DNA of 13,344 nucleotides from Chrysochromulina tobinii. Its lineage: Eukaryota > Haptophyta > Prymnesiales > Chrysochromulinaceae. Positions 1-7,854 of the stretch are shown here, piece after piece. The DNA is taken from contig JWZX01000922.1 in assembly GCA_001275005.1 (NCBI GenBank), positions 1 through 13,344 on the forward strand. Direction: 5' to 3'. The notes beneath the pieces were generated by a model that saw only the letters and a program-made list of their open reading frames with translations, was not told where the DNA came from and made no database searches. Position numbers and translations under genes: made by a program. Numbering within the stretch: the first letter of the stretch is position 1; every line of letters starts with the position of its first letter.

Positions 1-384
1 TGTGCACAGGCAGCAGCACGGGCGGTTGTAAACATAGGAGCCGGGGCTGCGCCGCGGCGTGGACCTTCGAAATGCTCATGGCTAGCAGGGCGCATGCGCA
101 GGAGCGGCAGGGAAGCACCAACATACCCTTCATTTGATTTTCGACCATCTGCTGAAATGAGCTTGGTGCCCTCAATGAAGCTCGCTTCAGCGCGCACGCT
201 TCGAGCTCGGGGAAGCGGTACCGGACCCGGACGGTGGGTCGATTTAGCATCCCTGAAAGCCTCGCGCCCCCGTATGTACGCGCTCGGCCGCGCGGGACGG
301 CCGCGAAGTCGCCATTTTACAGCGAAAAGGTGGTCGAAAACCAAATTAGCCCTTCATAGTGAATGCAGCGAAATGTTAGGACTA
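1..384. other. Upstream region of the HAD-like gene
   Basis: No separate gene is supported here. The reading frame of the HAD-like gene stays open back to an ATG at 94, but the 97 residues this would add are Arg/Ser-rich and look like no domain. The stretch 311-380 is markedly more AT-rich than the coding region that follows, as expected of a promoter or 5' UTR. A CGCCATTTT motif lies at 310-318. A 15-base phrase, GCATCCCTGAA(A/G)GC, occurs near 248 and again near 388, inside the first codons of the gene. Confidence 0.5.
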
Positions 385-1731
385 ATGGCATCCCTGAAGG
401 CATCCCCTCGGCTGGTGCTTCACTTTGATATCAACGAGACCATCATGCTCGGCGACCCGGCGGGCGGTGACTCGTACGAGGATACTCTGCACAAGGTGAT
501 TGCCAAAGTTGCTTTCGTGCGCCCCAACCCAGCGGCCGGTACCGCTGAGGGCCGCTGGACCGAGTACGTGTGGCACGATGGCTCTCCGCTAGACCCGTTG
601 TGCCGCGAGGTGGGCGCGCCGCCTCCGCCACTGTTCTTTGACTGGCATCTGCCCGAAGGCGTGACCGCATTCTACAAGGTCCACGCGCTCAAGCAGTTCG
701 CCAAGTGCTTCGCGACGCCTGGATCGCCTGGCGAGATCTACGCGGCCGAGCTGGAGCGTTTGCGGGACGCGCTCCGCTGGCCCGAGGGCACGCCTCCCGA
801 CCCACGCCTGAGCGCCGACGGTTACTACACCTTCCTTCCCGCCTTCTTCCACACGCTGAGCGAGCTCGCGGCGGGAGATCGCGACTTTTCGATCGTGTTG
901 AGAACCTTCGGGACGGACCTGCCCCACGTGGCCGCCGCCGTCAGCGCCTTTGCCGACGGCGAGCACCCGCTGTGGAAGGGCCAAAAGTTCCCCTCGCTCC
1001 GGCTGCGGGCTCGCGACCTGTGGAGTGGCCGATACGGCGCCGAGACGGGCGCTTTCACGCTGCGTCGGCCGCACACAGACGAGCGCCATGACGAGCGCGT
1101 GAGCTCCGCGAGGGCGGCCGCGCTCGCCGCGCTCGCCGCGGCAGACGAGGACGGCACACCCGTCGAGCCGCGCACGCTCGCCACGGATCTCGAGGTCGCC
1201 GCTGAGCTGAGTGGCGCCCGACACGACGCTGAGCTGCGTGGCGCCCGACACGACGCTGAGCTGCGTGGCGCTCCTGCCCCGTCCGATCGGAGCGCCGTGT
1301 CGGGCGTTCCTCGCGCGCCGCGAGGCTCCATCTGTGGCGTGACCGACCACTACGAGTGGTGGCGGGAACGAGAGTACGCACCCTCTGCGGGCAAGCCGTT
1401 CTTCTGGACGCTCGATGACGTGACGACGCACACTCTCTTCTTCGATGACAACATCCACAACGACCCCGACGATTCGATCGTGGCGGTGCGCGCTCGCCGC
1501 GACGCGTCCTCGCCCTACCACCCGCTCTCAGGCGACGCGACGCGCAAACTGCACGGGCTGATGCTGCGCAAGGTGCCCACTATCAAGCCCATCCTCGAGC
1601 GCGGCTGGTTCCTCGAGCAGCTCGCCGCCTCCGAGGCGAAGCTGGCGGCGATGCGCAGTGCCGAGGTGGACGGCGGCGAGCGAGATGATGGCCTCCTCGC
1701 TGAGATTCGCGCGATGCTGCCTTGCGCTTAA
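385..1731 (+). CDS. HAD-like superfamily protein with a DxN motif I
   Basis: Probable haloacid-dehalogenase-fold protein of about 448 residues, taking the ATG at 385 (373 is an alternative; the frame is open to an ATG at 94). Residues 12-19 read LHFDINET, a hydrophobic strand followed by D-x-N-x-T, which fits HAD motif I except that the usual second Asp is Asn. SIVLRTFGT near residue 170 fits motif II, Lys337 could be the motif III lysine, and LFFDDN at about 351-356 fits the acidic motif IV. The order and spacing suit a HAD domain with a large cap insertion. Phosphatase activity and substrate cannot be stated, because the second Asp of motif I normally acts as general acid and is absent. The middle carries an Ala-rich stretch and a 9-residue tandem repeat. 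No signal peptide or membrane segment is visible, so it is probably soluble. A start upstream of 373 is less likely because that DNA is AT-rich and its product domain-free. Confidence 0.82.
   Translation: MASLKASPRLVLHFDINETIMLGDPAGGDSYEDTLHKVIAKVAFVRPNPAAGTAEGRWTEYVWHDGSPLDPLCREVGAPPPPLFFDWHLPEGVTAFYKVHALKQFAKCFATPGSPGEIYAAELERLRDALRWPEGTPPDPRLSADGYYTFLPAFFHTLSELAAGDRDFSIVLRTFGTDLPHVAAAVSAFADGEHPLWKGQKFPSLRLRARDLWSGRYGAETGAFTLRRPHTDERHDERVSSARAAALAALAAADEDGTPVEPRTLATDLEVAAELSGARHDAELRGARHDAELRGAPAPSDRSAVSGVPRAPRGSICGVTDHYEWWREREYAPSAGKPFFWTLDDVTTHTLFFDDNIHNDPDDSIVAVRARRDASSPYHPLSGDATRKLHGLMLRKVPTIKPILERGWFLEQLAASEAKLAAMRSAEVDGGERDDGLLAEIRAMLPCA
1201..1272 (+). repeat. 27-bp in-frame tandem repeat, 2.7 copies
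   Basis: Units start at 1201, 1228 and 1255. The first two differ by one base (GAGCTGAGT versus GAGCTGCGT) and the third is cut at 18 bases. Each unit encodes AEL(S/R)GARHD. It lies between the cap-like region and the motif III/IV region of the HAD-like protein, so it probably forms a flexible or helical linker. The near identity of the copies suggests recent expansion. Confidence 0.9.
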
Positions 1732-1759
1732 AGGTGCGACCGTTGCATGCGGGAACAGT

Positions 1760-1767
1760 TATAAAAA
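1760..1767 (+). promoter_or_regulatory. TATA-like element
   Basis: TATAAAAA lies 29 bases after the stop of the HAD-like gene and 111 bases before the ATG at 1871 of the EF-hand gene. It sits in a short AT-rich patch (1757-1777) within GC-rich sequence. The position suits a TATA box with a 5' UTR of about 75-80 bases, but no transcription start is known and many algal promoters lack TATA. Confidence 0.4.
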
Positions 1768-1870
1768 TACTTAAGTTTGCGGCGTCGCCGTTACAAGCCG
1801 CCGCCCGAGGCAGCCACACCCAGCCCCTGTGCCCGAGGCCTCTCTTTTGAACTCGTCTCCACCGAACGGC

Positions 1871-2542
1871 ATGTTCGCGCAGGATGGGCAAATCGATCGC
1901 ATCGTCGCGAAGCTCAAGCAGTTTCTTGGCGACAGTTCGGACAACTTGAAGAAAGCGTTCGACTTCATCGACAAAGACCGGAGCAACGCGCTGTCGCAAG
2001 ATGAGTTCGTGGTCGTCCTCAAAGAGGCTGGGATCACTTTGCCGCCGCATATGCTCACGGCTGTGGTGTCGCGCTTCGACCCAACCGGCGATGGTTCCAT
2101 CTCGATTCCAGAATTCATGGCCTTCATGAATGGCAACACCGACCAGATGGAGGCGCTGCGCAGCTCTGCATCCCCATCCAAAAAGGGACACCCCCTTAAC
2201 CCTTCCCCACCCAACAATTCGCAACGCCAGCAGATGAGCTTGTTCGCTACTCAGCCGCGCTCGCGCGCCGCTGCCCGCCCCGCGACGAGCGGAAACGGCT
2301 CCACCTTTGAGGTCTTCCTGTCACGCATGGATGGCGACATTGAGTCCCGTCGTAGGACGTCCTTTGTCCGCGAGCTACAAAAGGACCCGCGCTTCGAGTC
2401 GCGCATGCTGGAGCCAGCGAAGCCAAAGTTCCAACTCGTCGAGCTCGGCAACGGCCCCATCATCAAGACGGTGAATGCGAGGCGCACGGGTCTTGAGACG
2501 GGGAGGTCCTTCAAGTGGGGGCCACTGGGCGGCTACTACTGA
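1871..2542 (+). CDS. Two-EF-hand calcium-binding protein
   Basis: A 223-residue soluble protein. The ATG at 1871 has G at -3; the frame is open further up, but without another ATG. Two EF-hand loops form one pair: residues 34-45 (DKDRSNALSQDE, with Asn in place of the usual Gly at loop position 6) and 70-81 (DPTGDGSISIPE, canonical). Both end in the bidentate Glu, so calcium binding is plausible for both. After about residue 100 the chain becomes Ser/Pro/Arg-rich and probably disordered, then ends in a basic, domain-free tail closing with GPLGGYY. No signal peptide or membrane segment is seen. It is followed 199 bases later by a second, much larger EF-hand gene on the same strand. The family is calmodulin-like only in its N-terminal pair; the target and role are unknown. 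Confidence 0.88.
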   Translation: MFAQDGQIDRIVAKLKQFLGDSSDNLKKAFDFIDKDRSNALSQDEFVVVLKEAGITLPPHMLTAVVSRFDPTGDGSISIPEFMAFMNGNTDQMEALRSSASPSKKGHPLNPSPPNNSQRQQMSLFATQPRSRAAARPATSGNGSTFEVFLSRMDGDIESRRRTSFVRELQKDPRFESRMLEPAKPKFQLVELGNGPIIKTVNARRTGLETGRSFKWGPLGGYY

Positions 2543-2632
2543 AAGTCGGCTCCGAGAAATCCGACCGACAGGGCATGCGTTCTTCGCCGTGTTTGCAGCG
2601 TCCTGAGTGCCATACGTAGAGCGAGTACGTGC

Positions 2633-2638
2633 AATAAA
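2633..2638 (+). promoter_or_regulatory. AATAAA poly(A)-signal candidate
   Basis: A canonical AATAAA hexamer lies 91 bases past the stop of the EF-hand gene, inside the 199-base gap before the next gene. It is the clearest poly(A) signal candidate in the window. The match is short, and algae use varied signals, so cDNA 3' ends would be needed to confirm it. Confidence 0.35.
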
Positions 2639-2741
2639 CGGTGTGCTGTGAATTCTCCCATTGCGGGTTCAGCGGGTTGCATGCAGCGTGTGAGACTCGG
2701 GTGGCAAGAACTTCGAAGCAGTTCGAAGACCCTTTTGTGCA

Positions 2742-5252
2742 ATGATTGGGCAGCCAATGCTTCCCGACCAACGTAACACGATAGCGGCGCAATGTTTGCA
2801 GGCAGTCCATCGTGGCAACCTCTCGCGTAGCGGCCGCTTCAAGCTTGGCGGTAAGCCCTATTCGGCTGCTCAGCGGCGGCGGCTCGAGGATGCCCTTTCA
2901 GTGGCTGTCAACGCCTCGCTCGGCCTTGAGCCGCATCAGCGGCTCGCCTTCGTCGCGCGGCACGTCGCATGCCAGAATCACAACCGGCCGCCGCCCGAGG
3001 CGCCCGCGCGCACTGGCAAGCTCAGCGAGCAGCAGCGTGTGGAACTGGAGGCGCTCATGGCGGCGGTGCGGCTTGCCGTGAACGAGTGCAACACGATGCG
3101 TGGGCTGCCGCTGCGCAACGTGGCGGAGCACCTGTTCGCGCAGCACATAGTGCTGCGCAATCATCTGCGGTACGCCTCCGCCTCCGCCGCCGCAGCCAGC
3201 AAGAGCGAGATCCGCTGCGCCGGGCGGCGACTCGGAATGCGCGGCGGCGCGGCGCGGCATCCGACGATGCAGTTCATCAATCTGCCAGAGCCGCCGACGC
3301 TGCCTGAGATCAAGGAGGCGGAGGTGCGGCGCGAGGCGGCGGAGCGCACCGACCCGGTCACCATCCGGGCGCGCGAGGCAGCCAAGCAGGCCTTCGCCAA
3401 GTACGACAAGGACCTGTCAGGCGCCATCGACTCAGCCGAGCTCTTCGCTTGCCTGATGGCGATGGGCGAGGTGCCCGGCGTCTCGCTCATCGAGCAGCAG
3501 CGGTACCTGAGCGTCGAGTTCGCGAAGGCGGATGCGGACGGCAGTGGCTCCGTCGACTACGACGAGTTCGTCACGTTCTACGTCAAGGTCGTGCGCGCGC
3601 AAGAGGCCGAGAGAGCGGCGCGCGCCGCCTTTGCGCGCTTCGACACGATCGGGGACCACAAGATTGAGAAGAGCGAGCTGTTCCAGGTGCTCGTCGACCT
3701 GGGGATGGCGACGGGCGACACAAAGGAGGAGAAGGAGCGCAGCCTCGAGGAAGAGTTTGCAAAGGCCGACGCTGATAAGAGCGGGTACGTGGACTTCGAT
3801 GAGTTCATCGCCTTCTACACGATGATGCGCAAGCGCCTGTGGGGCGCGGAGCTGCAGCACAAGAAGCGGGTGCTCAAGGCGAAAGGCGAGCAGCGGCGCG
3901 CGCGCTCGCAGACGTACGTGCACGACGAGCCCATCTTTGAGATGCTTCGCCTCGGCGACGTCAAGCTCCTCTCCGCGCGTTGGTGGCTGCAGCACTCGGG
4001 CTACGAGCGCTATGAGAAGGCAGATCGGACCGGGCGCAAGCTCTCGGTGTGGACACCGAAGCGCGACGCGCTGTTGCTGCCCTGCCGCCAGCTGCTCGAG
4101 GCTGAGTCGCCCGAGGCTTACGTGAGCGTCGAGGCGTTGGAGCTGCTCCAGAGCGGATTCCTGACGACGCTCCGCCTCACCCGAGGCGCCGAGAAGAATG
4201 GGGTGGGCGCGCTGCCCATCGTAGTGGCGAGCCACTGCTGGGCCAGCGTGGGCGTGGCCGACCCGCACGGCGTCACGCAGCAGGCGCTGGCCGGGGAGCT
4301 GGCGCGCCACATGGGCGCGTATGAGGCGTGGGGGTACGATGACATGGGCATCTTCTTCGATTGGAGTTCTATCTACCAAGACACGGTGGACGTGCCGGAG
4401 CGCTCGCCCACGCAGGCAGAGTCGGCAGAAAGGGCGCTCAGCCAGATGGCTTTGCTCTATGCGCACAAGCAGACGACGGTCTACGTGGTGAGCCCGGCAC
4501 ACTGTGAGCCGCCGCGCCTCTCGCGCGGCTGGCCCTGTTACGAGGAAGCTCTTTGTCGCCTCTTCAAAGAGAGTCCGCAGCCCACGCGTTACCGGCTCCC
4601 ACACGCAGCACCCACAAACATTTGGGCAAAGGTAGTCCATGTGGGCGTGGAAGACGAGGTGGCGGCGCTCGGAACGCAGCGACCGCCGATGGCGCCCTCA
4701 CGCTTCATCCAGGAGCTGTCGACGAAGGTGTTCACGCGCGAGGCCGACCGCGACAAGGTGCTTGCCGACTATCGACGCACCCTTGAGATAGGGTTCGGGG
4801 GCGTCGAGCGGCTCGCGTTCGCACGGCGCGGCTGGGCCGACGAGGAGCTCGAGGAGCTCGCGCTTGTGCTCAAGGAGGTCGACTGCCCGCACGTGCGTGA
4901 GCTCGACCTCTCTGCCAACGACATAACCGCCGAGGGGCTCAAGGTCATCGGCGCGCTGCACGCCCTCGAGATTCTTCGGTTGAGTGACTGCTCATGGTTG
5001 CAATCGCTGCCCGAATCGCTCATCGAGCTGCACATGCTGCACACGATCAAGCTCGACGGGTGCATTGGCCTCTCGGCGCTGCCAGCGACCTTTGCCAACA
5101 TGGCCTCCCTTCGTACGCTCGATGTGACGCACTGCCTCAGGCTCCTCAATCTGAATGGCGACGCGCTCAAGATGCTGCCATCGGCGGTGAATGTCATCAC
5201 CGAGAGGAAGGAGAAGACGGACAAATTGAGCAAGTCGACTCCCGATTCTTGA
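2742..5252 (+). CDS. EF-hand / HET-TIR-like / LRR multidomain protein
   Basis: An 836-residue, probably cytosolic protein read from the ATG at 2742, without introns. Residues 1-200 have no recognisable domain. Residues 210-360 hold four EF-hands: loops at 222-233, 264-275 and 343-354 are canonical; the loop at 301-312 (DTIGDHKIEKSE) is degenerate at positions 3 and 6. Residues 490-610 hold a domain marked by VVASHCW (494-500), GIFFDWSSIYQ (536-546), ALSQMALLYAHKQTTVYVVS (565-584) and RGWPCYEEA (595-603). From memory this pattern recurs in many algal and dinoflagellate proteins and parallels fungal HET domains (SYCWG, WID.LCINQ, M..IY..A), which have a TIR-related fold; that link is my inference. 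Residues 717-815 form leucine-rich repeats of the LDLS, LRLSDC, LPESL, IKLDGC type. Calcium sensor, possible effector and LRR in one chain suggest signalling. No nucleotide-binding NB-ARC/NACHT motif is seen. Confidence 0.88.
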   Translation: MIGQPMLPDQRNTIAAQCLQAVHRGNLSRSGRFKLGGKPYSAAQRRRLEDALSVAVNASLGLEPHQRLAFVARHVACQNHNRPPPEAPARTGKLSEQQRVELEALMAAVRLAVNECNTMRGLPLRNVAEHLFAQHIVLRNHLRYASASAAAASKSEIRCAGRRLGMRGGAARHPTMQFINLPEPPTLPEIKEAEVRREAAERTDPVTIRAREAAKQAFAKYDKDLSGAIDSAELFACLMAMGEVPGVSLIEQQRYLSVEFAKADADGSGSVDYDEFVTFYVKVVRAQEAERAARAAFARFDTIGDHKIEKSELFQVLVDLGMATGDTKEEKERSLEEEFAKADADKSGYVDFDEFIAFYTMMRKRLWGAELQHKKRVLKAKGEQRRARSQTYVHDEPIFEMLRLGDVKLLSARWWLQHSGYERYEKADRTGRKLSVWTPKRDALLLPCRQLLEAESPEAYVSVEALELLQSGFLTTLRLTRGAEKNGVGALPIVVASHCWASVGVADPHGVTQQALAGELARHMGAYEAWGYDDMGIFFDWSSIYQDTVDVPERSPTQAESAERALSQMALLYAHKQTTVYVVSPAHCEPPRLSRGWPCYEEALCRLFKESPQPTRYRLPHAAPTNIWAKVVHVGVEDEVAALGTQRPPMAPSRFIQELSTKVFTREADRDKVLADYRRTLEIGFGGVERLAFARRGWADEELEELALVLKEVDCPHVRELDLSANDITAEGLKVIGALHALEILRLSDCSWLQSLPESLIELHMLHTIKLDGCIGLSALPATFANMASLRTLDVTHCLRLLNLNGDALKMLPSAVNVITERKEKTDKLSKSTPDS

Positions 5253-5631
5253 GGGTTCATGTGCATTATGGGGGGGAACGACGTACAACCCTACAACGAT
5301 TCCAAACGATTTAACGTCGTAGTCCGTACTTTATATCACAGTGAATGCGAGAAAGACAGTAATAACCTCTTTGATCTCACTGACAAAGCGCCCGGCCCAA
5401 GTCCCTCAATCGCGCAGCACACCGCGGTCAATACACGACCAGTGGCGACACAACCCCACAAAAAAAAACACAATGGACAAAGTCCCCCTTCCCCCCCTGC
5501 GAGTCGGTAAACCGGGTCCGGGACGTTCCGGTCGCATGCACGTAGAGTTACGTCAAGCGCCGTCCCGGTGAAAGGGCGCGCGGAGTCCCCGCGCGCGAGT
5601 CGAAGAGTGTTTGTCCAGTGGTGACATCTAA
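5253..5631. other. Gap without a supported gene
   Basis: About 380 bases. The first 150 are AT-richer and would hold the 3' UTR of the large EF-hand gene. An A-run lies near 5460-5468 and a short C-rich tract follows at 5485-5498. A 32-codon ORF begins at ATG 5473 but resembles nothing. A strong GC hairpin is listed separately. No tRNA-like or transposon-like structure was seen. Confidence 0.5.
5576..5596. repeat. Perfect 8-bp GC inverted repeat
   Basis: GCGCGCGG (5576-5583) and CCGCGCGC (5589-5596) are perfect reverse complements around the 5-base loop AGTCC. The all-G/C stem should be stable as RNA or extruded DNA. It lies between the large EF-hand gene and the small ORF; there is no trailing T-run, so nothing indicates a bacterial-type terminator. 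Confidence 0.7.
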
Positions 5632-5697
5632 GAACCTCTATCGGACTTCGACCCGCTCCAGAGAGGTCAGGTCTACACGCCGGACCCTCTAAGCGGC

Positions 5698-6009
5698 ATG
5701 CAAGGGGTCCTGGAGCCAGGGGCTCCCGTTCCCATGGTAGCGAGTGGTAAGTCAACGATCTTCAACGATCCCTGGGCGAACCCCAGAACAGGTGCCGGAA
5801 CCAAGGCACCACCAGAGGCCCCGCCGTACGACGAGAACTCGTACGAACCGGAGGATACGGAGGACGGCTCGTCCTTCCAATGGCGCGGCTCGCCCAGCGA
5901 GTTCCGCCGCGAACCGCAGGTTCGGGATCCCAGTGCGGGTCAACATGCTGACAATTTATGGGCAAAAACAATGCACAAGGATGGTTCGGGCATACGGTCG
6001 CGCCGCTAG
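5698..6009 (+). CDS. Possible small hydrophilic protein or 3' exon
   Basis: A 103-residue ORF from ATG 5698 that I do not recognise. The product is Pro/Glu/Asp/Arg-rich, with an acidic patch near residues 44-58 (PYDENSYEPEDTEDG) and no hydrophobic segment, so it would be soluble and probably disordered. The frame is open upstream to 5632, just past a TAA, and that extra part (DFDPLQRGQVYTPDPLSG) has a similar composition. This hints that the ATG may not be the true start and that the segment may be the last exon of a spliced gene, with an acceptor at TCTAAG (5627-5632). I could not find a matching in-frame upstream exon. A chance ORF in GC-rich DNA remains quite possible. Confidence 0.35.
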   Translation: MQGVLEPGAPVPMVASGKSTIFNDPWANPRTGAGTKAPPEAPPYDENSYEPEDTEDGSSFQWRGSPSEFRREPQVRDPSAGQHADNLWAKTMHKDGSGIRSRR

Positions 6010-6141
6010 ACGCCCGTGTCGTCGCGCATGCCTCTATTCACACCAAGCGCGGAAAAAGAGATTCGTCATTATTTCGTTCGCCATAAAAAAGATGCTTCGT
6101 GCAAGGGGAACACTGCCTGCGCGTGCCACCCGGCGCTCTAG

Positions 6142-7854
6142 ATGGCTGAAACTGCTCCGGTCGACTGTCAAGGCGTCGGGTTGAATGCCTCACTGCTGCA
6201 GCCGCGCCGCGCTCGCATCCAGTTCACCTCAGTCGCCGCTGTCGCTGCACCTCTGATGCTGGCAATCGCGGGCTCAGCACTCACGCCACTTCCTTGCGCA
6301 TTCTCACTGGCGGGCGTCCCTCTCGGCACAGTCGTGCTGCTGTGCATCGGTGTCGCCAATAATTACACGTGCGTGCTCATGGTGCGCGCCGCCTCGCGGC
6401 TCGGAGTGAGCGGCTACGAGGAAGTCGTGCTCGCTGCGGGCGGCAGGCCCGCCTTGCGATGGTGCCGAGTGGCGCTGATACTGCTGCTGTTTGGAACCAT
6501 TGTCGGCTGCCTTGCCACCATCCAGGAGACGGGCACACGGGCCATGAGAGAGCTGTCCAGGCAGGTCTTGCTAGAAGGCTATGTGAAAACAGGCAAGGCA
6601 GTCCAGTGGCTTGCCTTGGACCCGGTCGGTCGAATCGCCCTGATCGTGAGCCTGACGATCGTCGTGCTGCTCCCGCTCTCGATGGGGTCGCTCGGCGAGA
6701 TGCAGTGCGTCTCCGTGCTTGGCGTGGCGCTGATGGCCGTCATTTCCGTGTACATGGTGGCCTCGGCCGCGTTGCTGGGGGACGATGACATGTCGCTGAT
6801 CGTCAGCATGCCCAAGGGCAAACTGGCGCTGTCGGAGGCGGCGTCCACCTTTAGCTACGCGTTCTATGTGCAGCCGTGGGTCGTGCCGCAGCTGCGCATG
6901 CTGCCGCCGGGCGAGCAGGGCGCGTCGACCGTCGTGGCCGCAATCCACGTCATCTTCGTCATCACTGGGATCGCGTACCTGTGCGTAGGCCTGGGAGGCC
7001 TGTTCTTTTTTGGCGATGGGTTCGTGCCGCAGGACCTGGTGCAGGGCTTGCGCGGGAGCGTGAGCGGGCCGCTTGCGGGCGTCTTCTGCACGTACTCCAT
7101 CCTCTGCTTCCCTCCGAACGTCGTTCCGCTGCGCGAGACGCTCGTGAGATTGTATCTCGAAACACCTCCTCGACTCGAGATTGCGCCTTGTCTCGAGCAC
7201 ATTGCGTCGATGTTCACGCCGCGTCTGGTGATCACCGAGAGCGCGAGCGAAGCTCTGGCGCCGCAGCCGCCAATGAACTCTCCAGACTCTTCAGAGGAGG
7301 CCGCGCTCCCGCCGCCGATACAGCCCTCGCCCAGCTGGGCCAGCGCTGTAGTACATACTGCCGGCGGAAGTACGGCGGTACTACCACCGCTGCAGAACAT
7401 GGTGCTCACGACGGCCCTTGTCGGCGGAGCGCTCGGGGTCACCGCCGTCCTTCCGAATGCGAGCGCGCAGATCTTTGCTCTGACAGGCGCGACGGGCGTC
7501 TGCGCGATCGGCTACATCTTCCCAATCTACGCCTTCTGGTGCTTGCCCGAGCCCCTCGGTGGCGCTCGAAGCCCCAGCATGCAAGTGCTCACTACGGCGC
7601 CCTCTCCTCCCCACAGGTGCTTGCCTGAGGTCCTCGGTGGTGCTCGAAGATCCACGCCGGCTGACCGCTGGACACGACGCCTCTGCTTGTGGCTCACTCA
7701 GCGTGTGTGGCCAGCCTGCGTTCTCTGCCTCGGGTGCGCTGTCTCCATCCTCACATTAATCGCCGTGGCCGATCAGTGGAAGCATCCTTCCGATATCGCG
7801 GGCACGTGCGCGGCACCGGACTATCATCTTAGTAACGGCACACATGAGGCGTGA
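6142..7854 (+). CDS. Amino acid/auxin permease (SLC38-like) transporter
   Basis: A 570-residue multi-pass membrane protein that probably moves amino acids coupled to H+ or Na+. An in-frame TAG directly precedes the ATG, which fixes the earliest start. The N-terminus fits the AAAP (Aa_trans) signature: hydrophobic helices at about 31-58 and 60-85 containing AGSALTPLPCAFSLAGVPLG, then NNYTCVLMVRAA and a GYEEVVLAAGG helix. Further helices are visible near 108-127, 164-183, 188-212, 262-290, 308-327, 417-437, 443-466 and 521-543, about ten to eleven in all. A Pro/Ser-rich loop spans 365-415. Residues 467-476 (CLPEPLGGAR) and 493-502 (CLPEVLGGAR) repeat each other in the loop before the last helix; this coincides with a possible 78-bp intron. 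Substrate and membrane (plasma membrane or vacuole) cannot be told from sequence. Confidence 0.85.
   Translation: MAETAPVDCQGVGLNASLLQPRRARIQFTSVAAVAAPLMLAIAGSALTPLPCAFSLAGVPLGTVVLLCIGVANNYTCVLMVRAASRLGVSGYEEVVLAAGGRPALRWCRVALILLLFGTIVGCLATIQETGTRAMRELSRQVLLEGYVKTGKAVQWLALDPVGRIALIVSLTIVVLLPLSMGSLGEMQCVSVLGVALMAVISVYMVASAALLGDDDMSLIVSMPKGKLALSEAASTFSYAFYVQPWVVPQLRMLPPGEQGASTVVAAIHVIFVITGIAYLCVGLGGLFFFGDGFVPQDLVQGLRGSVSGPLAGVFCTYSILCFPPNVVPLRETLVRLYLETPPRLEIAPCLEHIASMFTPRLVITESASEALAPQPPMNSPDSSEEAALPPPIQPSPSWASAVVHTAGGSTAVLPPLQNMVLTTALVGGALGVTAVLPNASAQIFALTGATGVCAIGYIFPIYAFWCLPEPLGGARSPSMQVLTTAPSPPHRCLPEVLGGARRSTPADRWTRRLCLWLTQRVWPACVLCLGCAVSILTLIAVADQWKHPSDIAGTCAAPDYHLSNGTHEA
7538..7649 (+). 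repeat. 34-bp direct repeat, copies 78 bp apart
   Basis: Copy 1 (7538-7571) and copy 2 (7616-7649) begin GGTGCTTGCC, share CCTCGGTGG and end GCTCGAAG, matching at 30 of 34 bases by eye. The copies encode CLPEPLGGAR and CLPEVLGGAR within the transporter. Similarity fades after 34 bases, with only a weak trace (ACGGCGCCCTCT versus ACGACGCCTCTG) further on, so the event was either a short duplication or an older 78-bp tandem duplication that has diverged. Confidence 0.85.
7539..7616 (+). other. Candidate 78-nt frame-preserving intron
   Basis: The segment begins GTGCTT and ends CCTCTCCTCCCCACAG, a good pyrimidine tract and acceptor. It is 78 bases, a multiple of three, and has no in-frame stop, so both spliced and retained forms encode a full transporter. 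Splicing joins TG to G, restoring the Trp466 codon, and leaves a single CLPEVLGGAR copy. The donor is weaker than the GTGCGT donors of the ankyrin gene. Loss of 26 residues from an inter-helix loop would not disturb membrane topology. Confidence 0.5.

Noticed and set aside
1829-1870. Upstream extension of the two-EF-hand frame
   Set aside because: It begins at GTG, not used as a normal start in eukaryotic nuclear genes; the first ATG is at 1871.
3432-4640. 402-codon minus-strand open frame
   Set aside because: Antisense to the EF-hand and HET/TIR-like parts of the large protein, composition of a mirrored GC-rich gene, no recognisable motif.
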